64,000 bases of DNA, taken from contig NC_091673.1 of assembly GCF_042453785.1 (NCBI RefSeq), positions 11,069,501-11,133,500 on the forward strand. The letters run 5' to 3'. How positions within the stretch are numbered: the stretch's first letter is position 1; each line of letters starts with the position of its first letter. Shown one piece after another: positions 15,001-25,120 of the stretch. The translations under genes and the position numbers were made by a program. Under the pieces are notes generated by a model. The model was given only the letters and a program-made list of their open reading frames with translations. It did no database searches and was not told the DNA's origin. The DNA is from Malus domestica. Lineage: Eukaryota > Streptophyta > Magnoliopsida > Rosales > Rosaceae.

Positions 15001-18000
15001 GGAAAACAACTCCAAGTTTTCAAAGGGATCTGGAGGCTGAAAATGTAACCGATAGAGACATAGGTTTCTCTGTTGGACTTGGCCCGGATGGTGTTTGGCA
15101 GAACATTCGGTCACTGCTTCCATTGTCAGTTGTCCCAAAATGGTTACAGAATGATTTCATGGCGTTGGAAGTTGTTGTGAAAAATGGCAAGAAGCATGCA
15201 ATATTCAGGGGTCTTGCAACAGTTGTAAATGAGACTGATGTTAAGTTGAAAATTTCAGTCTGTCATGCATCTCGAATTCAAGGTCGTGATTCCTCTCTAA
15301 GAAGAAGTGATAGCATAAATCCTGGGAGTTCTTTTATTTTGCCTTGGAGAAGTACATCTAGTGATTCTGACCAGTGCTTACAAATATGTCCTTCCGTTGA
15401 TCATCCTCAGCCTCCATATTCATGGGGTTCTCTCGCGGCAGTGGGTACTGGTTATACATATGGAAAGGACCTGACTATTATAGATCAGGTTTCACTTTCT
15501 AGACAATATACTTCAAAGCAGGAAAATAATTTGCAAAATGTTACTTTCAAGTTGAATCAGCTTGAGAAGAAGGATATACTTTTGTGTTGTACTAGTACCA
15601 TAAACAAACAGTTTTGGCTTAGTGTCGGGGCGGATGCCTCGGCGCTTCATACTGAACTGAATGCACCTGTTTATGACTGGAAAATATCTGTCCATTCTCC
15701 TATGAAGTTGGAAAATCGCCTTTCCTGTCCAGCTGAATTCACAATCTGGGAAAGAACAAGAGATGGAAAATGCGTTGAACGACAGCATGGTATGATCTCT
15801 TCACGTGGGGGTGTACATATATATTCAGCGGACATTCAGAAACCTTTGTATCTAACGTTGTTTGTCGAGGGTGGTTGGGTCCTGGAGAAGGTACTAGCTC
15901 TGTCTAAATAAGTAACATGCTTGTTATATCTACATACCATTGTGAGTTTAATAACTATGGTTGTTCTGGCAGGACCCCGTTCTTCTTTTGAATCTTTATT
16001 CCAATGACCATGTCTCGTCATTCTGGATGGTTCACCAGAAAAGTAAAAGGTTTGTGGTTCCAGAGAAAAGATTTATTTGACATTTTTTTGTTTGTTTGTT
16101 GTAAAAGGTGTTATTGTACTGTTGTTCCCAAAAGCTTAACCTGTTAGGATGTAGTAAATTCATATAATATTCAACACTTCTCCCTTGTGGATTTCTGTCA
16201 ACCAGCATGAAACCCAACACATGGTTTTCAATGAACATTAAGAGGTTTTAATTGCAAGGATTCCAACTCAGAATCTCTTGCTGTTATGCTACGTTAGGTT
16301 TTTATGCTGGAAATAATTTTTTGTATGATGTTTCCTCATATTTTTTGTTCTACACTTGTGTGCCATTTATAATGTCCTAGGATGATGTCTCATTGGTATG
16401 TCTGAAATGATTACTTATTGGAAAATTTAAACATTTATTGTGTAACACGTAATTTATTAATTATCAGATTCATTATCTCCATTACCATCATATTCGCAGG
16501 AGACTGCGCGTGAGTATTGAACGTGAGATGGGAGGAACCACTGTTGCACCCAAAACAATAAAATTTTTTGTTCCCTACTGGATTACTAATGATTCATCTA
16601 TTTCTTTGGCATATCGAGTGGTAGAAGTAGAACCTTCAGACAATGCAGATACGGACTCTCTAATGCTTTCCAGGGCAGTCAAGTCTGCAACACCAGCCTT
16701 GAGAAGTCCCACAAACTCTAGGGACAGGAAGCATTCTGCCACAAGGAGAAACATTCAAGTACTTGAAGTTATTGAGGACACTAGTCCTGTTCCTAACATG
16801 CTTTCTCCACAAGATTATGCTAGCCGTAGTGGGGCTTCGCTGTTTCCATCTCAAAAAGATGTGTATTTGTCCTCACGAGTGGGGCTTTCTGTTGCCATGC
16901 ATCATTCAGAAATTTACAGTCCTGGGATATCCCTTTTTGAACTGGAAAAGAAGGTGATTTCAATAGAGCATCAAATCATTTTCCTTTTCATGAGTATTGC
17001 TTCGCAGTTTCTGAAATTTGTTCTCTATCATATGATCTTTGAACTTTCTTTTCCAGGAAAGGCTTGATGTAAAAGTCTTCAGTTCAGATGGATCTTATTA
17101 CAAGCTTTCAGCGAGACTGAGCATGACCTCAGACAGAACAAAGGTTGAATTTAAACATCTTGCGACTTAAATCTTTAATGTTTCTCCTCCAAGGAACTGC
17201 TAGAAAGAATGTGATGAGTGACTTACCAAATTAGTCTGTAAAACATTAGCTCTGAAGCCGGATTACAGAAAATAAGATAACCCTTAGCCTAAAGAAAAAT
17301 GATGAAAGATTCTCTTCACCAGGCCATCTGCATATTTAGAATGGACAGAAGGTTCCTTTCATTGGAGGTTCCTTACTCCTTAGTAAAAGCTATTGTTGTT
17401 AGTCCCAATTTTTCGTACTTGATGGTACTCATAAGCTACACATTTGTCAAGTTTCTTTGGTATATGTTAAAAATAATAAACAACTGCTCCATGGTTAATA
17501 TTCAGGTTGTCCACTTCCAGCCCCACACCTTGTTTATTAATAGAGTTGGTTACAGACTCTGCCTGCAACAGTGTGATTCTCAGTCCGTGGCATGGATTCA
17601 TCCCACGGACTCTCCAAAGCCCTTTTATTGGCATTCTAGTGCCAAAGTCGAATTGTTGAAGGCCAGTGAAGTTTTATAATCTTTCATGTTCACTAATTAT
17701 GCATGAATAGCATACATTGTCTGAATCCCATATGGGATTTATTATTCTTATCAGGTGCGGGTGGATGATTACAAATGGAGTGCACCATTTAGTGTTTCTA
17801 GTGAAGGTGTCATGCGTGTTTGCTTGAAGAAGGATGACGGAAATGATCAACTTCAATTTCGAATAGCTGTAAGAAGTGGAGCTAAGAACTCAAGCTATGA
17901 AGTTGTTTTCCGTCCAAACTCTTCCATTAGTCCTTACAGGTAACAGTTCACTATGTCTTATGAAGGCTTCTGAAATGGAAAGAGCGAATATAGTTATCAT

Positions 18001-21000
18001 AGGTATCGTAAGATAAGGAAGTTAATTCTTTTTTATGAAGGTGAAATTTTGTTGAACTTTGCAATGTCTGTTAATATGGAAGTTTTCTTATTACAGTACA
18101 ATAATTCATAAATATGGTTTCTTCTCCTTTACTTGTATGCATGTGTTCTTTTGTTTTTTGGTCCACTGCTGATAGTTTTCGATCAACAGGATTGAAAACC
18201 GTTCCATGTTTTTACCCATCCGAATTCGGCAAGTGGACGGTACCAACGATTCATGGAAAGTTCTTCTTCCCAATACAGCAGCTTCCTTTTTATGGGAAGA
18301 TCTTGGCAGAAGACGTTTATTAGAGATCCTGGTTGAGGGAGAAGACCCATTAAAATCAGGAAAGTATGATATTGATGAGATTTCTGATCACCAACCCATT
18401 CATCTGGGAAATGTGCCTTCTAAAGCTTTACGTGTTACTGTAATAAAAGAAGAGAAAGTGAATGTCATCAAGATCAGTGACTGGATGCCAGAAATTGATC
18501 CTTCTGGAATCTTGAGTACAAGCCACACATCGCCTCTGTCTCAGCTTTCTATACAGCAACAATCACCGGTGATCGCTGATTGTGAGTTTCATGTTATCAT
18601 TGAGCTTGCTGAGCTTGGGATATCCATTATTGACCATACACCCGAAGAAATCTTGTACCTTTCGGTCCAGAATCTTGTGTGTGCATATTCAACTGGCTTA
18701 GGTTCAGGAATCAGTAGGTAAGTTTGCTTTCAATTTTTTGGCTTGGAGAACAATTTGTTTAAGTTATTAGTCAGTGGGGTGCAGTTTTCATAACTGTTGA
18801 AAACCTTGAGTGTTGTTGTAATGATATTCTACTTGTGTAATGTTGAGAATGAATCACACAACTCACATTGTTGGGAGGAGGGACCTTGCATGGGCTTATA
18901 AGTTGGGCTACTCCCATAGCAGGATGTTCCATGTGCGGCAACACGTGCTCCACGTCACCCACTTTGTGTTGTCCACATGCTAGGCTCGAAAACTCACACG
19001 CATGAGGGGGAGTATTGAGAATGAATCTCACATTGATGGGAGGAACACCCTAATGGTTTTATTGTAGAACCCCAGCTTTCTTCAGCTTCATACCCTGTAA
19101 GGGGCAATCTTCGTCCTGTAACATAGTGAACATATACATATCAAGTTCAAAAGCTAATAAATACATCTAGGAAAAAAAAAATGCTAAATGATGCAACATT
19201 ATCATCAACTACTGTGGCCTAAAATTGTGATTCTTTTAGTATTATGTGTAGTTACCAGGATTGTAATGTCCGAAAATTATTAAATCTGGAAGCCTTTTTG
19301 TGTCCTGTTTTCAGGTTCAAACTTAGAATGCGGGGGATACAATTGGATAACCAGTTGCCCCTTAGTCCAACTCCAGTTCTTTTTAGACCTCAGAAAGTTG
19401 GAGATGATACTGACTATATCTTGAAAGTTTCAATCACAATGCAATCAAATGGGTCACTAGATCTATGTGTCTATCCATATATCGGTCTCCAGGTAAATAT
19501 AAGAAAGTTACAATTTTCCGAAAGAAGGTTTTCTCATTATTTTTTCTCCAGTTTATGTTAATTACATGCAACTGATTATTCAGGGACCTGAAAACTCTGC
19601 CTTTTTGGTAAACATTCATGAGCCAATCATTTGGCGCCTTCATGAGATGATTCAGCAGGTCAACCTCAGTCGGTTGTCTGATACTCAAACAACTGCTGTT
19701 TCTGTTGATCCGATTATTGAAATTGGGTATTCAAGGACTCAAAATTGTCTTATGATTGTTTTTCACTACATTTAGTTGTAATTCCCTTAAATAATGTTAC
19801 TTGTACTTGTAGAGTTCTTAGCATTTCAGAGGTTCGATTCAAAGTGTCAATGGCTATGTCACCTAGTCAGCGGCCAAGAGGTGTCCTTGGCTTTTGGGCA
19901 TCCTTGATGACTGCATTGGGGAACACTGAGAATATGCCAGTAAGCGTTGGGATTCTTCCCCCTGCTGTTTTGTGATTTCATGGTTTTTTCTTTCTTTCTG
20001 GAATTCATCCTAGAAGCTTTTGGCTGGCCTAAGTATTTACGTTTGTTATTTTAGGTGAGGATATACCAAAAGTTTAATGAGAACGTGTGCATGAGGCAGA
20101 GTTCAATGATTAGTATTGCTATTTCAAACGCTCAAAAGGATCTTTTAGGCCAACCTCTTCAACTGCTATCTGGTGTTGACATATTGGGCAATGCAAGCAG
20201 TGCCCTTGGACATATGAGCAAGGGCATGGCTGCCTTATCATTTGATAAGAAGTTCATTCAAAGCCGACAGCGAAAGGTTTGCTTAAAATAGGATATCATT
20301 AATGCCAAAGGTCTTTTTGGTTACAATTTTTTATGGTTGCAACTGTGTTACGTTCTTATAATACATGTGAGGTAGATAAAACAATTATTGGTCTACACGT
20401 GGGAAGTTGTTATTGATTTTTTTTTAAAATAATATTTTTTACATGAATTTGTTTATATATGGTAATGAATGTTGCAAATGCAATGTACCATCCTCTCCTT
20501 GGGCTGTACTTCTCCAGCTCTTGTTCATTGCAATTTCGACACTGCTAAATCTCGGTATTTAAATTAAAAGCTATATAAGCTGGACTGTTTGTACTTAATT
20601 TTTTTTTTTTTTCATAAATTTCACTTTTCAGGAAAGCAAGGGTGTAGAGGACTTTGGTGATGTTCTCAGAGAGGGAGGTGGAGCATTGGCAAAAGGCCTC
20701 TTTAGAGGAGTTACTGGCATATTGACAAAGCCGCTTGAAGGTGCAAAAAATTCTGGTGTTGAGGGTTTTGTCCAAGGTGTTGGGAAAGGATTAATAGGTG
20801 CAGCTGCACAACCAGTGAGCGGGGTTCTAGATCTTCTGTCAAAAACTACTGAGGGTGCCAATGCGATGAGAATGAAGATAGCATCAGCAATAACTTCTGA
20901 TGAGCAACTCCTCCGCAAAAGGCTGCCTCGTGTAATCGGTGGTGATAATTTGATTCGACCATATGATGGGTACAAAGCACAGGGACAGGTACTAGTTGTT

Positions 21001-22098
21001 GGACTGCTTTGTCAGTAATTTTTTTTTTTTTTTTATTAATTGAACTTGGTTTAGTTTTATTGATACCCTCTTTGTTGCTCATTCTGACTAAAACTTTCTT
21101 TTTCTTGGTCATGAAGGCTATATTGCAGCTGGCGGAATCAGGCTCATTTTTCCTCCAGGTTGATCTGTTTAAAGTACGTGGGAAGTTTGCTCTATCAGAT
21201 GCTTATGAAGATCACTCTTTACTACGCAAAGGAAAAATTCTTCTAGTCACTCATCGAAGAGTGATACTGTTGCAAGTAAGTTAGCAGATCAGAATCATTC
21301 GTAGTGCTACAGTCCTTTCCTATCATCTATAAGTCACTAAACAATGACATTGTAACTTTTGTCATTCAGCAACCCTTCAATGTAGCTCAGAAGAAGTTCA
21401 ACCCTGCTAGGGATCCGTGTTCTGTATTGTGGGATGTACTTTGGGATGACCTGGTGATAATGGAAAAGTCGTACGGGAAAAAGGACCATCCAAAATCTCC
21501 ACCTTCACGGGTCATTCTTTATTTACAAGATAAATCAGAGATGAAGGAACAGGTTCGTATCATAAAGTGCCTCCGTGATACCCCCCAAGCACTTGACGTG
21601 TACTCATCAATTGAACGAGCAATGAACACTTATGGACCAAACAAACCAAAGGTTAGATTTTAATGCCATATCAATGAGCTTTGTTGTGTCAGGTTGTTGC
21701 ATTGACTTTTAACTTGTCCAAGGTTGGTTGACCATGGAATGCCAAACTTGTACATACAAACTAAAGAAAATCCAAAATACGCAAACTGAAGAAAAATCGA
21801 AAGTATTTTACACCGTTGCATTGGTGTTGCTGATAGATACAGATATCTTTCTGCGGGATTCTTGTTTGTGATATTCTTCTCAACTTTTGTGACATTCTTC
21901 CTGGACGGTTGACGTTTTACATGAACTTTCTTGTTTTGCAATGCTATTCAGCAAATGCTGAAAAAGAGTATGACATTGCCATATGCACCATTTGTCGATA
22001 ACGCCAGTGCTGAAGCTACATCAAAAGAACCAGGGTCACCCCGACAGGTGCCGGCATCTATTCCTCGTAGTTCAACTTTTGGCAGCCGCTTCAACTGA
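1..22098 (+). CDS. VPS13-type bridge-like lipid transfer protein, 5'-partial, 40 exons
   Basis: VPS13 proteins form long hydrophobic grooves that carry lipids between membranes at contact sites. Exons seen: 1-99, 188-328, 523-591, 1057-1545, 1706-2020, 2151-2282, 2387-2500, 2593-2777, 3016-3124, 3206-3349, 4013-4288, 4509-5186, 5558-5776, 6065-6165, 6344-6639, 6754-6838, 7621-8322, 8428-8746, 12534-12692, 12798-12961, 13047-13227, 13308-13577, 13677-13883, 13973-14027, 14688-14818, 14931-15890, 15973-16049, 16500-16953, 17057-17143, 17506-17670, 17755-17939, 18190-18717, 19315-19492, 19584-19726, 19813-19939, 20055-20276, 20632-20988, 21117-21275, 21370-21651, 21952-22098. The frame stays open through all 3,237 codons to TGA. 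The first exon resembles the C-terminal helix of a PH domain. DUF946/Vps62-like repeats ([35 protein letters not shown]) lie in 6344-8746. A C2-like segment is near 13308-14818. The adaptor-binding/SHR-BD region spans 14931-18717. The C-terminal ATG2_C-type amphipathic region ([17 protein letters not shown]) and a PH-like end lie in 19813-21651. The PH plus C2 layout suggests the large plant VPS13M class rather than the shorter SHRUBBY type. The N-terminal chorein domain lies upstream of the window. Confidence 0.93.
8930..10520 (-). mobile_element. Ty1/copia retrotransposon fragment (RT, RNase H, 3' LTR), degenerate
   Basis: Read on the minus strand, the segment starts at the reverse-transcriptase motif [15 protein letters not shown]. 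It continues through the catalytic YVDD box ([10 protein letters not shown]) and the copia RNase H motifs ([28 protein letters not shown]). An in-frame TGA at 9318-9320 replaces the usual Arg after the AYHYI motif, and the frame then resumes with [22 protein letters not shown] purine tract reading GAGGGGGTG, typical of a polypurine tract, sits near 9150-9165. The probable 3' LTR runs from there to about 8930. Gag, protease and integrase are missing, so the copy is 5'-truncated near 10520, where a one-base frameshift is also visible. It is non-functional. Confidence 0.9.
10638..12232 (-). mobile_element. RTE-clade LINE, 5'-truncated and frameshifted ORF2 fragment
   Basis: Minus-strand reading gives reverse-transcriptase segments in three pieces: [16 protein letters not shown] and [19 protein letters not shown] (12123-11707), [17 protein letters not shown] and [13 protein letters not shown], the FADD catalytic box (11704-11279), and the C-terminal [20 protein letters not shown] region (11000-10734). 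An earlier part ([10 protein letters not shown], then a TAG stop) extends it to about 12232. The 3' end carries the typical plant RTE terminus (CCGACCCCACTTAGTGGGA in minus orientation) followed by a short TTG-repeat tail at 10640-10660. Frameshifts and stops make it inactive. No clear target-site duplication was found. Confidence 0.9.
14198..14328 (-). mobile_element. LTR-type remnant in a VPS13 intron (minus orientation)
   Basis: The reverse complement begins TGTTGAGAATGAATC and continues GGAGGGACCCTGCATGTG, then GCTTATAAGTAGTTGGGC. The sequence at 18841 in another intron begins the same way, in the opposite orientation. The TGTTGAGAATGAATC start is typical of plant LTR elements of TRIM or deleted Copia type. 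No coding sequence is present, and the far end is not sharply defined. Confidence 0.6.
18841..19100 (+). mobile_element. LTR/TRIM-like remnant in a VPS13 intron
   Basis: The segment starts TGTTGAGAATGAATC and contains GGAGGGACCTTGCATGGG and a short internal region. This ends in a polypurine-tract-like GAGGGGGAG near 19002-19010. A second copy of the terminus follows at about 19013 (TTGAGAATGAATCTCAC). Two LTR starts separated by about 170 bp with a polypurine tract between them are what a TRIM or an internally deleted LTR element would leave. It is related to the remnant at 14198-14328. Confidence 0.6.
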
Positions 22099-22743
22099 TC
22101 CCGAGATCGTTGATGGTGAGGAAATATGGTGTTTGGGAATTCTGCTGTGGTCCGGTCACAATCCTGCATGCTCGGATGTTCGTACCGTCTGACAGGTATT
22201 CTTGTTGTGATCATTGAACGAAAAATTATCATATTGGTGTCTTCATGGGTGCTTAGGTTTACAACAACGGTGAGGTTGTTCCATACAGGTGTTTTGTAAG
22301 AAGCGGTGTAAAGGACCAGTGACAAGGACGACGTAAGAAATGCCGACATGGATTTTCGTGGTCGAATTCCGACATGGATATGAATGGTGTTAACCTCAAA
22401 CACAATCGATACGATTCTTAGTACAAGGCTTATATATAGCGCATACATTTGCCATTAGTTACCAGGTCACCTATATGTATAGGTTTCAGACATTCTATGT
22501 ATGTATCTTACAATAGTCGATGTATACGCACCGATTACCGAAGGTGATCGTGCCGATCATTTTGAAAGCCAATTGTATATCCGGTGCCATATGAACACGA
22601 TGTATGATAAGGTTTAGGAAGTAAAATCCTAGTGATTGCGTTGCACCGTGTGTTTATGTTATGGTGTAGCGCCTTCGGAGTTGGGACAATTAAAAGAACC
22701 TCACCTATTCAAGTATAAGAGCTGTAATTTTTTGTTGTATATC
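22099..22743 (+). other. 3' UTR / downstream region of the VPS13 gene
   Basis: This follows the VPS13 TGA stop (22096-22098). It has no open frame of its own that resembles a protein. Possible 3' UTR splice signals occur (CTGACAG followed by GTATTC near 22190). A polyadenylation site is likely somewhere in the AT-rich stretch near 22700-22745. The right edge is set by the start of the large tandem duplication. Confidence 0.5.
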
Positions 22744-25120
22744 ATCTCTTTGCTTCATGCTCGTTCGATTCCGCTAGGGAATCCAACTATTACGTAATAT
22801 ACCAGAAACAAGGAAAAGTTTAGGGCCTATTTGTTATCCTATTTGAAATTTTTTATCATTTCTCAAAACATTTCTTGAAAACAATTTTCTTTAGAACTTA
22901 AACACTTGATTGGTTTGCAATTTAAAATTTTTAAATCTTATGACTTAAATTAGACAAAAAGATATAAAAAGAGGGGGTCGCATGAGAGGGAGAAAAAGGA
23001 GAGGAGGAAAGAAAATAAGAGATGATTGAAGCAAAGAAAAAGAAGAGAGGATCGGACGAGATAGAGAGGAAGATAAGGGAGATAAAAAAACTGAGAAAAT
23101 GAAGAGAGCGGATTGGAGAAGAGATGGAAAATGTAAGAAAAAGAGGAGAGATAAAGAAGAAAAGATAGATTTTGAGTGAGAGGGGAGGAGGGAGAAAAAA
23201 GAAATGAATGAGTTTTTTGAGTGAGAGGGGAGGAGGATGAGAAAATAAATGAACGAGTTTAAGTTTAAAAACTCTAAAAACTCATTTTTTTTGTTTCTAG
23301 AGAATAAAATATATTTTTTAGTTAGTCTTAAGTTTAGTTTTTGAAAATAGTCATACTAAACAAGTTTTTAAGGTCCAAAACTTGAAAATTGTTTTTTAAT
23401 CTAAAAAATTGAATTCAAGTACAGTACCATACAAACCCTTAAATTATTAATTATTTTGCTAGGATTTGATCCCAAAAGCACCTAAGAGCATTTCCACCAG
23501 TGTATATTATCGCTTTGTGTTAAAAAATATGATAGAGATAAAGAGTTAGTCAAGAAAGATCGGGAGTGAGTAGAGAAAAAATGTAGTAAACTCAAAACTT
23601 GCTCTCTCCTCTACTCTCACTCTCGATCTTTCTCTGCTAGCTCTCTATCTCTATCCTATTTTTCTCTCTTGCCTAATCTGATTATTTCTCTGATTTCTTC
23701 CTCTCTCCTCCTCTTCTCCGAATCTTTGTCTCCTACTTCTCTCTCCTCTCTCTGCTCTTCCTTTGTCATCCCTTTCCAACCCTCTCTTTGGATCTCTCTA
23801 TTGTCCAATTGAATTTAGTTGTAATTTCCAAATCAAAAGCCAAAAGGGAGTTGTAGGGGTTTTTTTAATTGTAAATTTAGAAACAATTTTAAATTTCATA
23901 CCAAACGAGTTTTTGAGTCTTAAAAAATTGTTCTTAAAAGACATTCTTAAGAAATATTTTTAAAAATTATGAAATTGTTTAATACGACAGACCCTAAATA
24001 ACTACTGGATAACATGATAACTGATACTTGATTAGGGATGACAATAGATTGAAGCAAGAACAGATATGTCATTCTCATCCCCATCGTTGATAAAGTGTTC
24101 CCCTATCCCCTATCCCCATTCCCCACCTTCATAGTCGCCATTGGGTAACAGTTTTCCCCCTCCCCGTTGCAAAATAAAAATAAATCGGTCACGTAACAAA
24201 TTGAATGGTTAATAGTCGATTGGTCACAATATATTTTGTAAACGCGGCGGATTCGATATATATGGGATTATAATATCCTCATTGACTTGAACAACAAATC
24301 CGAACCTTAAACCCGTTCTCGTACCGATTTATATCTTTAATGCTCTATCCATCTCTTCCGGCCTTGGAAAAGTTGGAGAATTTCAGACTAATTTCACATC
24401 ATATGTAGCCACAATCAAGTAGACTCACTAATTCGGAGTATCAAACCGAAACCTTCCACATTTTCTTTGTCTTTTTGACGAATCGCAGTCCGCCCCCTTA
24501 CCAACGTGCCACTTGATGTGGTTATTAGTTCATTAAATGTTTTTTTATATGTGAAATTTTTAAAAAAAAAAATATTAGTACAGAAATTGAGAGTGATTCG
24601 AAATTATTACAATAATATATATGTAAAAAAACTCACACTCTATTCATTAAGATATTGAACCATACCTAAAAAAAAATATAAAATATAATTCAATTATCTA
24701 ATAAATATTTATTATGTGACATTACTAATTACATAATAGTATTTTTCACTCCCGAACCAGAGGAATGTCATCCCTGGATTTGATACGAAAAGAAAAATCA
24801 CTATATCGATGGACGGGTTGACAAGAGATGATTTGATGTGTGCAGAAAAATTACAGCAGGAAAAGAAGGACCACTTTCCATACACTCCTATTTTCTCATA
24901 TTTGTACAGTCACAGTTAAGTTACGTTAACATTTTATATTACTATTACTTTTTGTCTTATTATCTCTATAAAAAAAATTAATATAAAATATTGACGTGAC
25001 TTAATCGTAACCGTACAAAATAGAAAGGGATGAGAATGTATAAGAAGTGGGAGGGCAGAAAAGCCGGGTCTGAAAAAGAAAGAGTTTGGATTCTCTCATC
25101 TCATTTTTCCATCCCTTTTT
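22744..25120. repeat. Tandem duplication, unit 1 (~2.38 kb, non-coding)
   Basis: Unit 1 begins at ATCTCTTTGCTTCATGCTCG and runs to 25120, where the same sequence restarts as unit 2. The two units are collinear across their whole length. The shared order is a start block, an inverted-repeat element with GA-rich and CT-rich tracts, CCCCATCC-rich sequence, TTTGACGAATCGCAGTCCGC, and a GATGGACGGGTTGAC block. Differences are scattered substitutions and small indels, including about 30 bp near 23510 that unit 2 has and unit 1 lacks. No coding sequence was recognised. Confidence 0.95.
22823..23994. mobile_element. Composite inverted-repeat (MITE-like) element in duplication unit 1
   Basis: The element starts GGGCCTATTTGTTATCC and ends with the reverse complement of GGGTCTGTCGTATTAAAC. 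Imperfect terminal inverted repeats extend for about 100 bp, sharing AACAATTTT and AACT(C/T)GTTTGGTATG-like blocks. Both ends are flanked by TA. Inside are a purine-rich tract (about 22960-23270) and a pyrimidine-rich tract (about 23590-23770). A local hairpin has arms near 23531-23580 and 23600-23665 around GAAAGATCG/CGATCTTTC. An internal terminus near 23438 suggests that more than one element is nested. No transposase is encoded. Confidence 0.6.
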
